Source: Lachnospiraceae bacterium
Lineage (GTDB): Bacteria; Bacillota; Clostridia; Lachnospirales; Lachnospiraceae
Reading direction: 5' to 3'
DNA length: 64,000 nt
Assembly: GCA_017396555.1 (NCBI GenBank)
Contig: JAFQLS010000004.1
Coordinates: forward strand, 1 to 64,000
The notes below the pieces were generated by a model. It was not told the DNA's origin and ran no database searches. It saw only the letters and a list, made by a program, of their open reading frames with translations. The position numbers and the translations under genes were made by a program. Numbering within the stretch: position 1 is the first letter of the stretch; each line of letters starts with the position of its first letter. Below, one piece after another: positions 32,651 through 40,928 of this stretch.

Positions 32651-33288
32651 AGTTCAATATAATCTCCATTGTCGGAGATTCCATAAGAAACATTATTCAC
32701 AGAGGTTACGGTTGCCCTGGCAGCAGTTGCCTCTGTTATTTTATTTTCAAACGAGTTACATTTATCATTTTCAACCACAACTATCATTTCAACATTATCA
32801 GTGTAAATAGTGTCAAGCAAATGATAACCTTCCATATTAATTATGTATTGAATTTTTCCCATTCCATTATAATCTGTAATTACAGAATATTTAACACCTT
32901 CATATTTTTCTATAATAACACTATTTTCAAGTCCTTCATTTACAGCACCCTGATATGCTCTAATAAGTCCTCCTGTTCCAAGTAAAACACCACCAAAATA
33001 TCTTGTTACCACTACTGCAACATTGTGTATATCCTTAACAGTAATAACGTCTAACATTGGTTTCCCTGCTGTTCCTTGTGGTTCACCATCATCGCTAAAT
33101 CTTGCAATTTCATTTCTATCACCCAACACATATGCCATACAGTTATGCCTTGCATCCCAGTACTTCTTCTTCATTTCATTAACAAATTCCAAAGCCTCTT
33201 CCTCTGAAGAAATCTTTTTAACCGTACATATGAACCTTGATTTCTTCTCTACTATTTCGCCTTGTCCACCTTCATATACTATCTTCAC
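32647..33288 (-). CDS. YigZ / IMPACT-family protein (UPF0029)
   Basis: A 213-residue protein. The N-terminal UPF0029 domain (about 1-115) has the signature VTRYFGGVLLGTGGLIRAY with GEPQGTAGKP before it. The C-terminal DUF1949-like ferredoxin fold (about 135-205) is shown by VITDYNGMGKIQYI. Homologues (YigZ, yeast YIH1/IMPACT) are linked to translation control. Convergent with typA, overlapping by 4 bp at the stop codons, so the two messages are antisense at their ends. The ATG follows GGTATATCGT without a strong ribosome binding site (AGGTATA). Confidence 0.92.
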   Translation of the reverse strand: MKIVYEGGQGEIVEKKSRFICTVKKISSEEEALEFVNEMKKKYWDARHNCMAYVLGDRNEIARFSDDGEPQGTAGKPMLDVITVKDIHNVAVVVTRYFGGVLLGTGGLIRAYQGAVNEGLENSVIIEKYEGVKYSVITDYNGMGKIQYIINMEGYHLLDTIYTDNVEMIVVVENDKCNSFENKITEATAARATVTSVNNVSYGISDNGDYIEL

Positions 33289-33464
33289 GATATACCTCCA
33301 AATACTTCAATAAAAATATGCTAATAAATTTTTCCAAGTATGTCAATAATTATAGTATAACTGCATATTTATATTTTGCAGCAATACGGATTAATTAAAA
33401 TCCTATGCTGTCTAATAACATAAATATGCAGTTGGATACTATAGTAATTGAAGATATATTGTAC

Positions 33465-33493
33465 TTGTACTTGAAAAATAATTTTGATATAAT
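33465..33493 (+). promoter_or_regulatory. SigA-type promoter of the penicillin-binding protein gene
   Basis: TTGTAC (33465-33470), exact 17-bp spacer, TATAAT (33488-33493) on the plus strand, about 45 bp before the ATG. The rest of 33289-33464 holds no gene; an inverted repeat around GCAGCA...TGCTGT near 33380-33413 is possible but weak. Confidence 0.78.
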
Positions 33494-33540
33494 AGAATAG
33501 TTTAAATTTATGTAAATAATAAATGAAAGGTATTGATAAT

Positions 33541-36075
33541 ATGAAATTCGGAATGAAACAAGTCACGAAAAAACGTCTTGCACTTAATTCCAACACAAAA
33601 AAAATAACATCAAAATCTCTTGTATGGCTATTTAAAGGTGTCTTAGTATTGATTGTTGTAGCCGTAATTACTGTAGGTTTTGCAGGTTTTGGAATGATTA
33701 AAGGAATCATAGAAACTGCTCCTGAGGTAGATGATATAAGTATAACTCCGTCGGGATATTATACAGTGGTTTATGATAATAACGGAAAACAGATTACCAA
33801 ATTACTCAAATCAGGTTCTAACCGTGAAAGCGTAACAATTGACCAGATTCCTGAACATCTACAGTATGCTTTTATTGATATCGAAGATGAACGTTTCTAT
33901 GAACATGATGGTATTGATATCAAAGGTATAATTCGTGCCGGTTTTGTAGCAATAAAGACAAGAAGCTTATCGCAGGGTGCCAGTACTATTACACAACAGC
34001 TTCTTAAAAACAATGTATTCGAAAATGGTGGACGAGAATCATCAACCGGTGCATTAATCAGAAGAAAAATTCAAGAACAATATCTTGCACTTAAGCTTGA
34101 AAAATCATTTGACAAAGAAATAATATTAGAGAATTATCTTAATACCATAAATTTAGGTTCTGATACTCTTGGTGTACAGGCTGCCGCCAAAAGATATTTT
34201 AATAAAGGTGTTAGCAAGCTTACTATATCAGAGAGTGCTGTATTAGCCGCAATAACTCAGAATCCAACAGAATTCAATCCTGTAATCAACCCTGAGAACA
34301 ATGCCAGAAGACGTGAAAAAGTTCTTAGGAATATGCTTAATAACGGACATATTACCAAGGAAGAATTCGATGAAGCTATTAATGATGATGTATATGCAAG
34401 AATTAAATCAACAAATGTTAAAACTTCAAAATCAAACCCTTATTCTTACTTTGTAGATGCATTAATAGATCAGGTTATGGAGGATTTGCAGGAACAAAAG
34501 GGTTATACTGAAACACAGGCATACAATGCATTATTTAGTGGCGGACTTAGTATATATACAACTCAGGATACTGAAATTCAAAAAATCTGCGATGAAGAAA
34601 TCAACAACCCTGACAACTACCCTACCAAAACCTATTATTCTATAACATGGAATTATTCTGTAGAACATGCTGATGGTACAGTTGACAATTATTCAGAAGT
34701 AAATATAGATTATTTTAACCGTGTAACACTTGATAATCCTAATTTTGAAATGCTTTTTGAAACAACCGAGGAAGCCGATGAATATGTTAAAGCTTTCAAA
34801 GAAGAATTTATAAAAGAGGATGATGAGGTTCTTGGCGAAAATATCCAATACACCTTACAGCCTCAGGCTTCATTTACTGTTATGGATCAGTATACAGGCG
34901 AAGTTAAAGCGATTGTAGGTGGACGAGGCAAAAAATCTGCCAGCCGTACATTTAACAGAGCTGTTTCTTCTCCTAGACAGCCCGGTTCATGTTTTAAGGT
35001 TTTATCAACCTATGCTCCAGCTATTGATAATGCCGGATATACATTAGCCTCTACAATAGATGATGCACCTTTCGCTGATGTAAACGGGCGTCTTGTAAAC
35101 AACTGGTATGAAGGTTATCGAGGAATGAGTACTTTAAGAGATGGTATTAGGGACTCTATGAACGTAATAACCGTTAAACTCTTAACGGAAATCACTCCTC
35201 AATTAGGATTTGACTATTTGATGAATTTTGGTTTTACTACGTTAGTTGAGAATCAGGAAACTGAATACGGAGTGTATACAGACATTAACCAATCTCTTGC
35301 CCTTGGTGGTATAACATATGGTGTTACTAATTTGGAGTTATGTGCAGCTTATGCAACAATTGCAAATGCCGGTGTGTATAATTCTCCAATTCTATATACT
35401 AAAGTTCTTGACCACGATGGAAACATAATACTTGAAAGTAAATCCGAATCACATACAGTTCTTAAAGAAACAACAGCATGGTTATTAACAGATGCCATGA
35501 GAGATGTTGTAACAAGCGGTACGGGCGGACTTGCAAATGTACCAAATATGTATGTTGCCGGTAAAACAGGTACTACAACAGATGATAACGATATCTGGTT
35601 TGCAGGCTATACCCCATATCTTACTGCTACAATATGGAGTGGTTTTGATGACAACGGCAGACTTTCAGACACTTCATATCACAACAGGTTATGGAGTAAA
35701 ATAGTAACAAGAATTGATGAAGCTAAAGGCTATACCTACAAAGAATTCGAAAAGCCAGACTCCATCGAAAGAGAAATGGTATGTTCTATTTCCGGAATGC
35801 TTCCTGCAAAAGGTATTTGTTCTAAGGACCCAGCCGGAAATCAAGTTCATTATGAATATTTTGTTAAGAACACAGTACCTACAGATGAATGCAATCTTCA
35901 TACAAAATTAAATATATGTAATAAATCTCATAAAATTGCAAATAAGGATTGTACTAAAACTACTACCCAAATATTCAGATTAAGACCTGAGGGCAGTGAT
36001 TTATCTGTTGACACATGGGATACTCCATATGTTGCACCGCCTTCCTTACTTAAGAGCAAATGTAGATTACATTAA
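33541..36075 (+). CDS. pbpA: Class A penicillin-binding protein 1A (transglycosylase/transpeptidase)
   Basis: An 844-residue bifunctional murein synthase. One N-terminal TM (about 25-48), GT51 glycosyltransferase motifs (EDERFYEHDGID, GASTITQQLLKN, and ILENYLNTI), a linker, and the transpeptidase domain: SxxK in GSCFKVL (about 482), SxN in DSMNVIT, and KTGTT (about 676). A Cys-containing C-terminal tail (SGMLPAKGICSKD, then HTKLNICNKSH) follows, of unknown role. It polymerises and cross-links peptidoglycan on the outer face of the membrane. The ATG at 33541 follows AAAGG by about 10 bases. It stands alone and ends in a strong bidirectional terminator. Confidence 0.93.
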   Translation: MKFGMKQVTKKRLALNSNTKKITSKSLVWLFKGVLVLIVVAVITVGFAGFGMIKGIIETAPEVDDISITPSGYYTVVYDNNGKQITKLLKSGSNRESVTIDQIPEHLQYAFIDIEDERFYEHDGIDIKGIIRAGFVAIKTRSLSQGASTITQQLLKNNVFENGGRESSTGALIRRKIQEQYLALKLEKSFDKEIILENYLNTINLGSDTLGVQAAAKRYFNKGVSKLTISESAVLAAITQNPTEFNPVINPENNARRREKVLRNMLNNGHITKEEFDEAINDDVYARIKSTNVKTSKSNPYSYFVDALIDQVMEDLQEQKGYTETQAYNALFSGGLSIYTTQDTEIQKICDEEINNPDNYPTKTYYSITWNYSVEHADGTVDNYSEVNIDYFNRVTLDNPNFEMLFETTEEADEYVKAFKEEFIKEDDEVLGENIQYTLQPQASFTVMDQYTGEVKAIVGGRGKKSASRTFNRAVSSPRQPGSCFKVLSTYAPAIDNAGYTLASTIDDAPFADVNGRLVNNWYEGYRGMSTLRDGIRDSMNVITVKLLTEITPQLGFDYLMNFGFTTLVENQETEYGVYTDINQSLALGGITYGVTNLELCAAYATIANAGVYNSPILYTKVLDHDGNIILESKSESHTVLKETTAWLLTDAMRDVVTSGTGGLANVPNMYVAGKTGTTTDDNDIWFAGYTPYLTATIWSGFDDNGRLSDTSYHNRLWSKIVTRIDEAKGYTYKEFEKPDSIEREMVCSISGMLPAKGICSKDPAGNQVHYEYFVKNTVPTDECNLHTKLNICNKSHKIANKDCTKTTTQIFRLRPEGSDLSVDTWDTPYVAPPSLLKSKCRLH

Positions 36076-36078
36076 CAT

Positions 36079-36125
36079 AAAAAAGTGTCCTACGTTGATA
36101 ACCTTCAAAGTAGGACGCTTTTTTT
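36079..36125 (+). terminator. Bidirectional terminator between pbp and spoVAE
   Basis: A stem of about 14 bp (AAAAAGTGTCCTAC with GTAGGACGCTTTTTT, one G-U pair) between convergent genes, A-rich on one side and T-rich on the other, serving both strands. Confidence 0.9.
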
Positions 36126-36131
36126 ACTAAA

Positions 36132-36488
36132 CTAGCCTTTCATTTTTGGCTCAAATACTAATGATGCTATATAACTAAATACAAGTGCGGCACTAATTCC
36201 CGCTGCACCGGCCTTAAAGCCACCTAAAAACAAACCTATAAATCCATTTTCATTTATACTTTCTTTTACACCTTTTATTAAAACATTTCCAAATCCTATA
36301 AGTGGCACACTCGCTCCATAGCCACCAAATTCAATAAATTTATCATACAGACCAATTCCTCCCAGAAGAACTCCCAGGCATACAAGAATCACCATCACTC
36401 TTCCCGGCAGCAGCTTTGTCCTATCTATAAGTATCTGCGTTAATGCGCAAATAATTCCACCTATGATAAATGCCTTTAAATAATCCAT
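36132..36488 (-). CDS. spoVAE: Stage V sporulation protein AE (SpoVAE)
   Basis: A 118-residue protein with four hydrophobic segments (about 5-20, 30-48, 52-72, 92-112) and the SpoVAE pattern IGGIICALTQILIDRTKLLPGRV (key words I-C-Q-ID-T-P-R) and GGYGASVPLIGFGN. It forms part of the SpoVA channel that imports dipicolinate into the forespore and releases it during germination. The start codon lies 12 bp after the spoVAD stop, so the two form an operon. The remaining spoVA genes of the set are 5.4 kb away, beyond a plus-strand block. Confidence 0.92.
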   Translation of the reverse strand: MDYLKAFIIGGIICALTQILIDRTKLLPGRVMVILVCLGVLLGGIGLYDKFIEFGGYGASVPLIGFGNVLIKGVKESINENGFIGLFLGGFKAGAAGISAALVFSYIASLVFEPKMKG

Positions 36489-36500
36489 TATACTCCTCCT

Positions 36501-37508
36501 TTAAGCTTCTATAACCACACAATGAGCTATTCCCGGAACGCTACGCCCTTCATTATAACTAACTGTAGACATTAATGCTCCTGTCGGAACAAATAATACT
36601 CTATTCCACTCTTTTTTCATAATTTTACTATATACATTTCCACACAATACTGTTGCCGAGCAACCACAACCACTTCCTCCTGCATGTGTATCCTGAGTGT
36701 CCATATCATATATTTCCATACCACAATCATAATGATTTAAGCTTATATCATAACCCTTCATTCTAAGAAAATCTATTAATATTTTTTTGCCAACATATCC
36801 AAGGTCACCTGTAATTATCTTGTCATAATAATCAGGTGTTCTATCAAAATCTTTTAGGTGACATGCTATAACATCTGCAGCAGCAGGTGCCATAACAGCC
36901 CCCATATTCATCGGATCTTTAAAACCAAAATCAACTATTTTACCCGTGGTAATTCCGGTAATCCTCGCAAAGCCTTTATTTTTAGATATAACAGTTGCCC
37001 CACAGCCAGTAACGGTCCATGTTGTGGAAAAAGGTCTCTGAGAACCATATTCTAACGGAAACCTAAAAGTTTTTTCCGCCGAACCAAAATGACTTGATGC
37101 CATTGCAAGAACATTATCAGCATATCCCGCTGCAACGGTCATTGCCGCAAGCCCCATAGACTCTCCCATTGTAGAGCATGCACCATAAAGTCCAAATAAT
37201 GGTATGTTCAAATCCTTTACACCATATGTGGTAGCTATAAGCTGACCTAAAAGATCACCTGCAAAAATATATCTTATGTCCTCCTCCTTCATACATGCCT
37301 TTGCTATTGCCAGCTTCGCTGTTCTTGTTTGAAGAACACTCTCTCCCTCTTCCCAGTTTTCGCCACCAAAGGTAGGGTCCATTTCTATCTCATCAAATGT
37401 ATTTTTCAGAGGACCTTCACCCTCTTTTTTTCCAACTATTGCTCCCCCCGAGATTATATAGGGAGCATTTTCAAAAATTATACTTTGTTTTCCAATAATT
37501 TGTCCCAT
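36501..37508 (-). CDS. spoVAD: Stage V sporulation protein AD (SpoVAD)
   Basis: A protein of about 335 residues with the thiolase-like fold of SpoVAD, the subunit that binds dipicolinate. The Ser/Thr-rich CSTMGESMG segment (about 105), SSHFGSAEKTFRFPLEYG, TVTGCGATVISK and the C-terminal AGGSGCGCSATVLCG are family-typical. It acts at the forespore inner membrane with SpoVAC and SpoVAE. The ATG at 37508 is taken because a GGAGG site lies within the longer ORF start (37523). It is divergent from the DUF1846 gene and has an AT-rich upstream region with no SigA promoter seen; a SigG promoter is expected but not clear. Confidence 0.93.
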   Translation of the reverse strand: MGQIIGKQSIIFENAPYIISGGAIVGKKEGEGPLKNTFDEIEMDPTFGGENWEEGESVLQTRTAKLAIAKACMKEEDIRYIFAGDLLGQLIATTYGVKDLNIPLFGLYGACSTMGESMGLAAMTVAAGYADNVLAMASSHFGSAEKTFRFPLEYGSQRPFSTTWTVTGCGATVISKNKGFARITGITTGKIVDFGFKDPMNMGAVMAPAAADVIACHLKDFDRTPDYYDKIITGDLGYVGKKILIDFLRMKGYDISLNHYDCGMEIYDMDTQDTHAGGSGCGCSATVLCGNVYSKIMKKEWNRVLFVPTGALMSTVSYNEGRSVPGIAHCVVIEA

Positions 37509-37576
37509 ATTTCCTCCTAACATTACTAATATTAATATTTTTTACAATTTTTTTTAAAAAATACATTAAAAACAAA

Positions 37577-37605
37577 TTGAGATTTTTGCTCATAAGTGAT
37601 ATTGT
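37577..37605 (+). promoter_or_regulatory. SigA-type promoter of the DUF1846 gene
   Basis: TTGAGA (37577-37582), exact 17-bp spacer, TATTGT (37600-37605), about 54 bp before the ATG, between divergent spoVAD and DUF1846 genes. Confidence 0.7.
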
Positions 37606-37658
37606 ATTTAGTGTATGTAATATTTTAATTGTTCACTAAAAAAAGAGGTATATGACTT

Positions 37659-39119
37659 ATGAATATAGGCTTTGATAATGAAAAATATCTTAAAATGCAA
37701 TCCGAACATATTATGGATAGAATCGAAAAATTTGATAACAAGCTTTATCTTGAATTTGGCGGTAAATTATTTGATGACTTCCACGCAGCAAGAGTACTTC
37801 CGGGATTTGCTGCAGATAGTAAGCTGCAACTTCTAATGAAGCTTGCTAATCAGGCTGAAATTGTTATGGTCGTAAGTGCTGACGACATTGAAAAAAACAA
37901 GGTAAGAGCAGATTTAGGAATAACATATGATAATGATGTAATAAGATTAATTAATGAATTTCGTTCAAGAGGACTGTATGTAGGAAGTGTTGTTCTTACA
38001 AAATATTCAGAACAACGTAGTGCTGTATTATTCCAAAAGCGTTTAGAAAACATTGGATTAAAAGTTTATCATCACTATCTTATTCCGGGTTATCCTACTA
38101 ATGTTGAATACATTGTTAGCGATGAAGGATATGGTAAAAATGATTATATTGAAACCACAAGACCATTAGTTGCGATTACTGCTCCCGGTCCCGGTAGCGG
38201 AAAAATGAGTACTTGTCTTTCACAGCTTTACCATGAACACAAACGTGGTATATGTGCAGGATATGCCAAATACGAAACCTTTCCTATATGGAATCTTCCA
38301 CTTGACCATCCTGTTAATCTTGCATATGAAGCTGCAACGGCTGATTTGAATGATATGAATATGATTGACCCATATCATATGAAAACATATGGCATAACAA
38401 CTGTAAACTATAATAGAGATGTTGAGATTTTCCCAGTACTCAATGCTATGTTTATGAAGATTTATGGTGAGAGTCCATATGCTTCTCCTACTGATATGGG
38501 TGTTAATATGGTAGGTAATTGTATTACTGATGATGATATTTGCCGAGAAGCTTCACGTCAGGAAATCATACGAAGATATTACAGTGCTATAACAGGAGTA
38601 GCAAAAGGCAAAAATGAGCCAACTGAGGTTAACAAGATAAAATTGCTTATGAGTCAAGAAAATCTTGTTGTAGAAGAAAGAACAACAGTAACACCTGCTT
38701 TAGAAAGAGCTGAAAAAACCGGTGGTCCTGCTGCTGCAATAGAGTTAGCAGACGGAACTATTGTTACAGGTAAGACCGGCGACCTACTTGGTGCAAGCTC
38801 CGCTGCACTTCTCAATGCCTTGAAGATATTAGCAGGCATTGACCACGAACTTGCAATCCTTTCTCCTAAAGCAATTGAACCTATACAAGAATTAAAAACA
38901 AGATATCTGGGCAGTAAAAATCCTAGACTTCATACAGATGAGGTATTAATTGCTCTATCTGCAACTGCTGCTGATAATGAGATTGCCGCACTTGCTTTAC
39001 AACAACTACCAAAGCTAAAGGGGTGTCAGGTTCATTCAACCGTAATGCTTTCATCGGTAGATGAAAAAACATTCAAAAAGCTTGAATGTGATATAACTTG
39101 TGAACCAAAAACAGAATAA
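37659..39119 (+). CDS. DUF1846 domain protein
   Basis: A 486-residue cytoplasmic protein of the DUF1846 family. The N terminus (MNIGFDNEKYLKMQSEHI, LYLEFGGKLFDDFHAARVLPGF key words) and the AITAPGPGSGKMSTCLSQLYHE segment (P-loop-like GPGSGKMST, about 173-181) are family features; homologues are widely conserved in Firmicutes with unknown function. It is plus-strand, with its own promoter, ends in a strong terminator, and is followed by the ABC exporter pair. Upstream is spoVAD in the opposite direction. The P-loop-like motif suggests nucleotide binding, which is inference. RBS: AAAAAGAGG about 10 bases before the ATG. Confidence 0.88.
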   Translation: MNIGFDNEKYLKMQSEHIMDRIEKFDNKLYLEFGGKLFDDFHAARVLPGFAADSKLQLLMKLANQAEIVMVVSADDIEKNKVRADLGITYDNDVIRLINEFRSRGLYVGSVVLTKYSEQRSAVLFQKRLENIGLKVYHHYLIPGYPTNVEYIVSDEGYGKNDYIETTRPLVAITAPGPGSGKMSTCLSQLYHEHKRGICAGYAKYETFPIWNLPLDHPVNLAYEAATADLNDMNMIDPYHMKTYGITTVNYNRDVEIFPVLNAMFMKIYGESPYASPTDMGVNMVGNCITDDDICREASRQEIIRRYYSAITGVAKGKNEPTEVNKIKLLMSQENLVVEERTTVTPALERAEKTGGPAAAIELADGTIVTGKTGDLLGASSAALLNALKILAGIDHELAILSPKAIEPIQELKTRYLGSKNPRLHTDEVLIALSATAADNEIAALALQQLPKLKGCQVHSTVMLSSVDEKTFKKLECDITCEPKTE

Positions 39120-39123
39120 CACC

Positions 39124-39163
39124 AAAGCATTTGTTCATTAATATAATATGAACAAATGCTTTT
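39124..39163 (+). terminator. Terminator of the DUF1846 gene
   Basis: A perfect stem of about 15 bp (39124-39138 with 39148-39163) with a T run, immediately after the stop codon. Confidence 0.92.
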
Positions 39164-39185
39164 ATCTTGAAAATGGAGGTAAATT

Positions 39186-40928
39186 ATGATTTTACGTTTA
39201 ACAAAATGTATTCGCGAATACATAATACCAACTATACTGACACTTATATTTATTATTGGCGAAGTAATTATTGAATGCTTAATACCATTTATTACAGCAT
39301 ATTTAGTAAACAGAATCAAAGCTGGCGCTGAAACAAAGGAAATTTTCCTGACAGGTTTAATTCTTATGACTCTCGCTATAGTTTCTTTATGTTGTGGTGG
39401 TATAGCAGGCTTTACATGTGCTAAAGCCTCTGCAGGTTTTGCCAAAAATCTGCGCCATGATGTTTTCAATAAAATACAGACATACTCTTTTGAAAATATT
39501 GATAAATTCTCATCTTCATCATTAGTTACAAGATTAACTACTGATATAACTAATGTACAGATGTCTTTTATGATGGTAATTCGTACAGCTGTAAGAAGTC
39601 CGCTTATGCTTGTATTTTCAGTTATTATTGCTTATATAATGGGCGGACCATTAGCAACAACATTTGTTATTGTTATACCGGTTCTTGCATTTGGATTAAT
39701 AATAATAGGAAAAAAGGCTTTACCATCTTTTAAAAAGGTATTTAAGAAATACGACAAGTTAAACGAATCCATTGAAGAAAATATTCGTGGCATGCGAGTT
39801 GTTAAGGGATTTTCAAGAGAAAATTACGAAAAAGACAAATTTGCAGTAGCTGCTGATGATATTTGTAAGGATTTTACACGTGCAGAGCGAATAGTTGCTT
39901 TAAACGGACCTCTTATGCAGGTTTGCTTATACTTCAATATGGCATTTGTACTCATTGTAGGCTCAAAGCTTACAATCTCTAGCAAAGCTGCTGATTTGGA
40001 TGTCGGACAGATTTCTGCTATGCTTACATATGGTATGCAAATACTTATGTCACTACTTATGCTATCTATGATATATGTTATGATTACTATGTCAGCAGAA
40101 TCTATTAAGCGTTTGTGCGAAGTATTAGAAGAGGTTCCATCCCTTACTAATCCTGACAATCCAATAACGGAAATTGCTGATGGTTCAATAGAATTTGAAA
40201 ATGTTAGCTTTAAGTATTCTAAAAAAGCTAAAAAATTTGCTCTTTCTGATATAAATCTTAATATTAAGTCAGGCATGACAGTGGGAATTATCGGTGGAAC
40301 AGGTTCAAGTAAATCTACTCTCGTACAGCTTATTTCAAGATTGTATGATACAACTGAAGGCTCAGTAAAAGTCGGTGGTATCGACGTAAGAGAATACGAT
40401 ATCGAAAGTCTTCGTAACAGTGTAGCTGTTGTACTTCAAAAGAATTTACTTTTTTCAGGAACAATTAACGAAAATTTGCGTTGGGGAAATGAAAATGCTA
40501 CCAATGAAGAAATTATAGAAGCATGTAAATTAGCTCAGGCTCATGATTTTGTATCATCATTTCCAGAGGGATATGATACTCACATCGAACAAGGCGGAAC
40601 AAATGTCTCCGGCGGTCAGAAGCAGCGTCTTTGCATAGCAAGGGCACTCCTTAAAAAACCAAAGATACTTATCCTTGATGACTCTACAAGTGCAGTAGAT
40701 ACAAAAACTGATTCCCTTATTCGTGCAAGCTTCAAATCTTATATACCTGAAACAACAAAAATCATTATCGCACAAAGAATTTCTTCTGTTGAAGATGCTG
40801 ATATGATAATTGTTATGGATAATGGTAAGATTGCCAATATCGGAACTCATGACGAGCTTCTTAAAACAAGCGAAATATATCTGGATGTATATAAACAGCA
40901 AACTAACGGAGGTGACAACAATGAATAA
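39186..40928 (+). CDS. ABC exporter half, degenerate ATP site (heterodimer subunit 1)
   Basis: A 580-residue fused permease/ATPase: six TM segments (about 15-300) then the ABC domain. Its site is degenerate: Walker A is GGTGSSKST (Gly to Ser before Lys), Walker B ends LILDDSTSAVD with Asp in place of the catalytic Glu, and the H-loop is IIIAQRIS with Gln in place of His. The signature VSGGQKQR is intact. This is the pattern of the non-hydrolysing partner in heterodimeric exporters such as BmrCD or TM287/288. The partner gene overlaps it by 8 bp. It should export drugs, peptides or lipids as a heterodimer. GGAGGT precedes the ATG. Confidence 0.92.
   Translation: MILRLTKCIREYIIPTILTLIFIIGEVIIECLIPFITAYLVNRIKAGAETKEIFLTGLILMTLAIVSLCCGGIAGFTCAKASAGFAKNLRHDVFNKIQTYSFENIDKFSSSSLVTRLTTDITNVQMSFMMVIRTAVRSPLMLVFSVIIAYIMGGPLATTFVIVIPVLAFGLIIIGKKALPSFKKVFKKYDKLNESIEENIRGMRVVKGFSRENYEKDKFAVAADDICKDFTRAERIVALNGPLMQVCLYFNMAFVLIVGSKLTISSKAADLDVGQISAMLTYGMQILMSLLMLSMIYVMITMSAESIKRLCEVLEEVPSLTNPDNPITEIADGSIEFENVSFKYSKKAKKFALSDINLNIKSGMTVGIIGGTGSSKSTLVQLISRLYDTTEGSVKVGGIDVREYDIESLRNSVAVVLQKNLLFSGTINENLRWGNENATNEEIIEACKLAQAHDFVSSFPEGYDTHIEQGGTNVSGGQKQRLCIARALLKKPKILILDDSTSAVDTKTDSLIRASFKSYIPETTKIIIAQRISSVEDADMIIVMDNGKIANIGTHDELLKTSEIYLDVYKQQTNGGDNNE

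Noticed and set aside
33369..33710. Minus-strand ORF of 113 codons at the start of the penicillin-binding protein gene
   Set aside because: Overlaps the real gene and its promoter on the opposite strand, has low-complexity AT-driven composition and no ribosome binding site.
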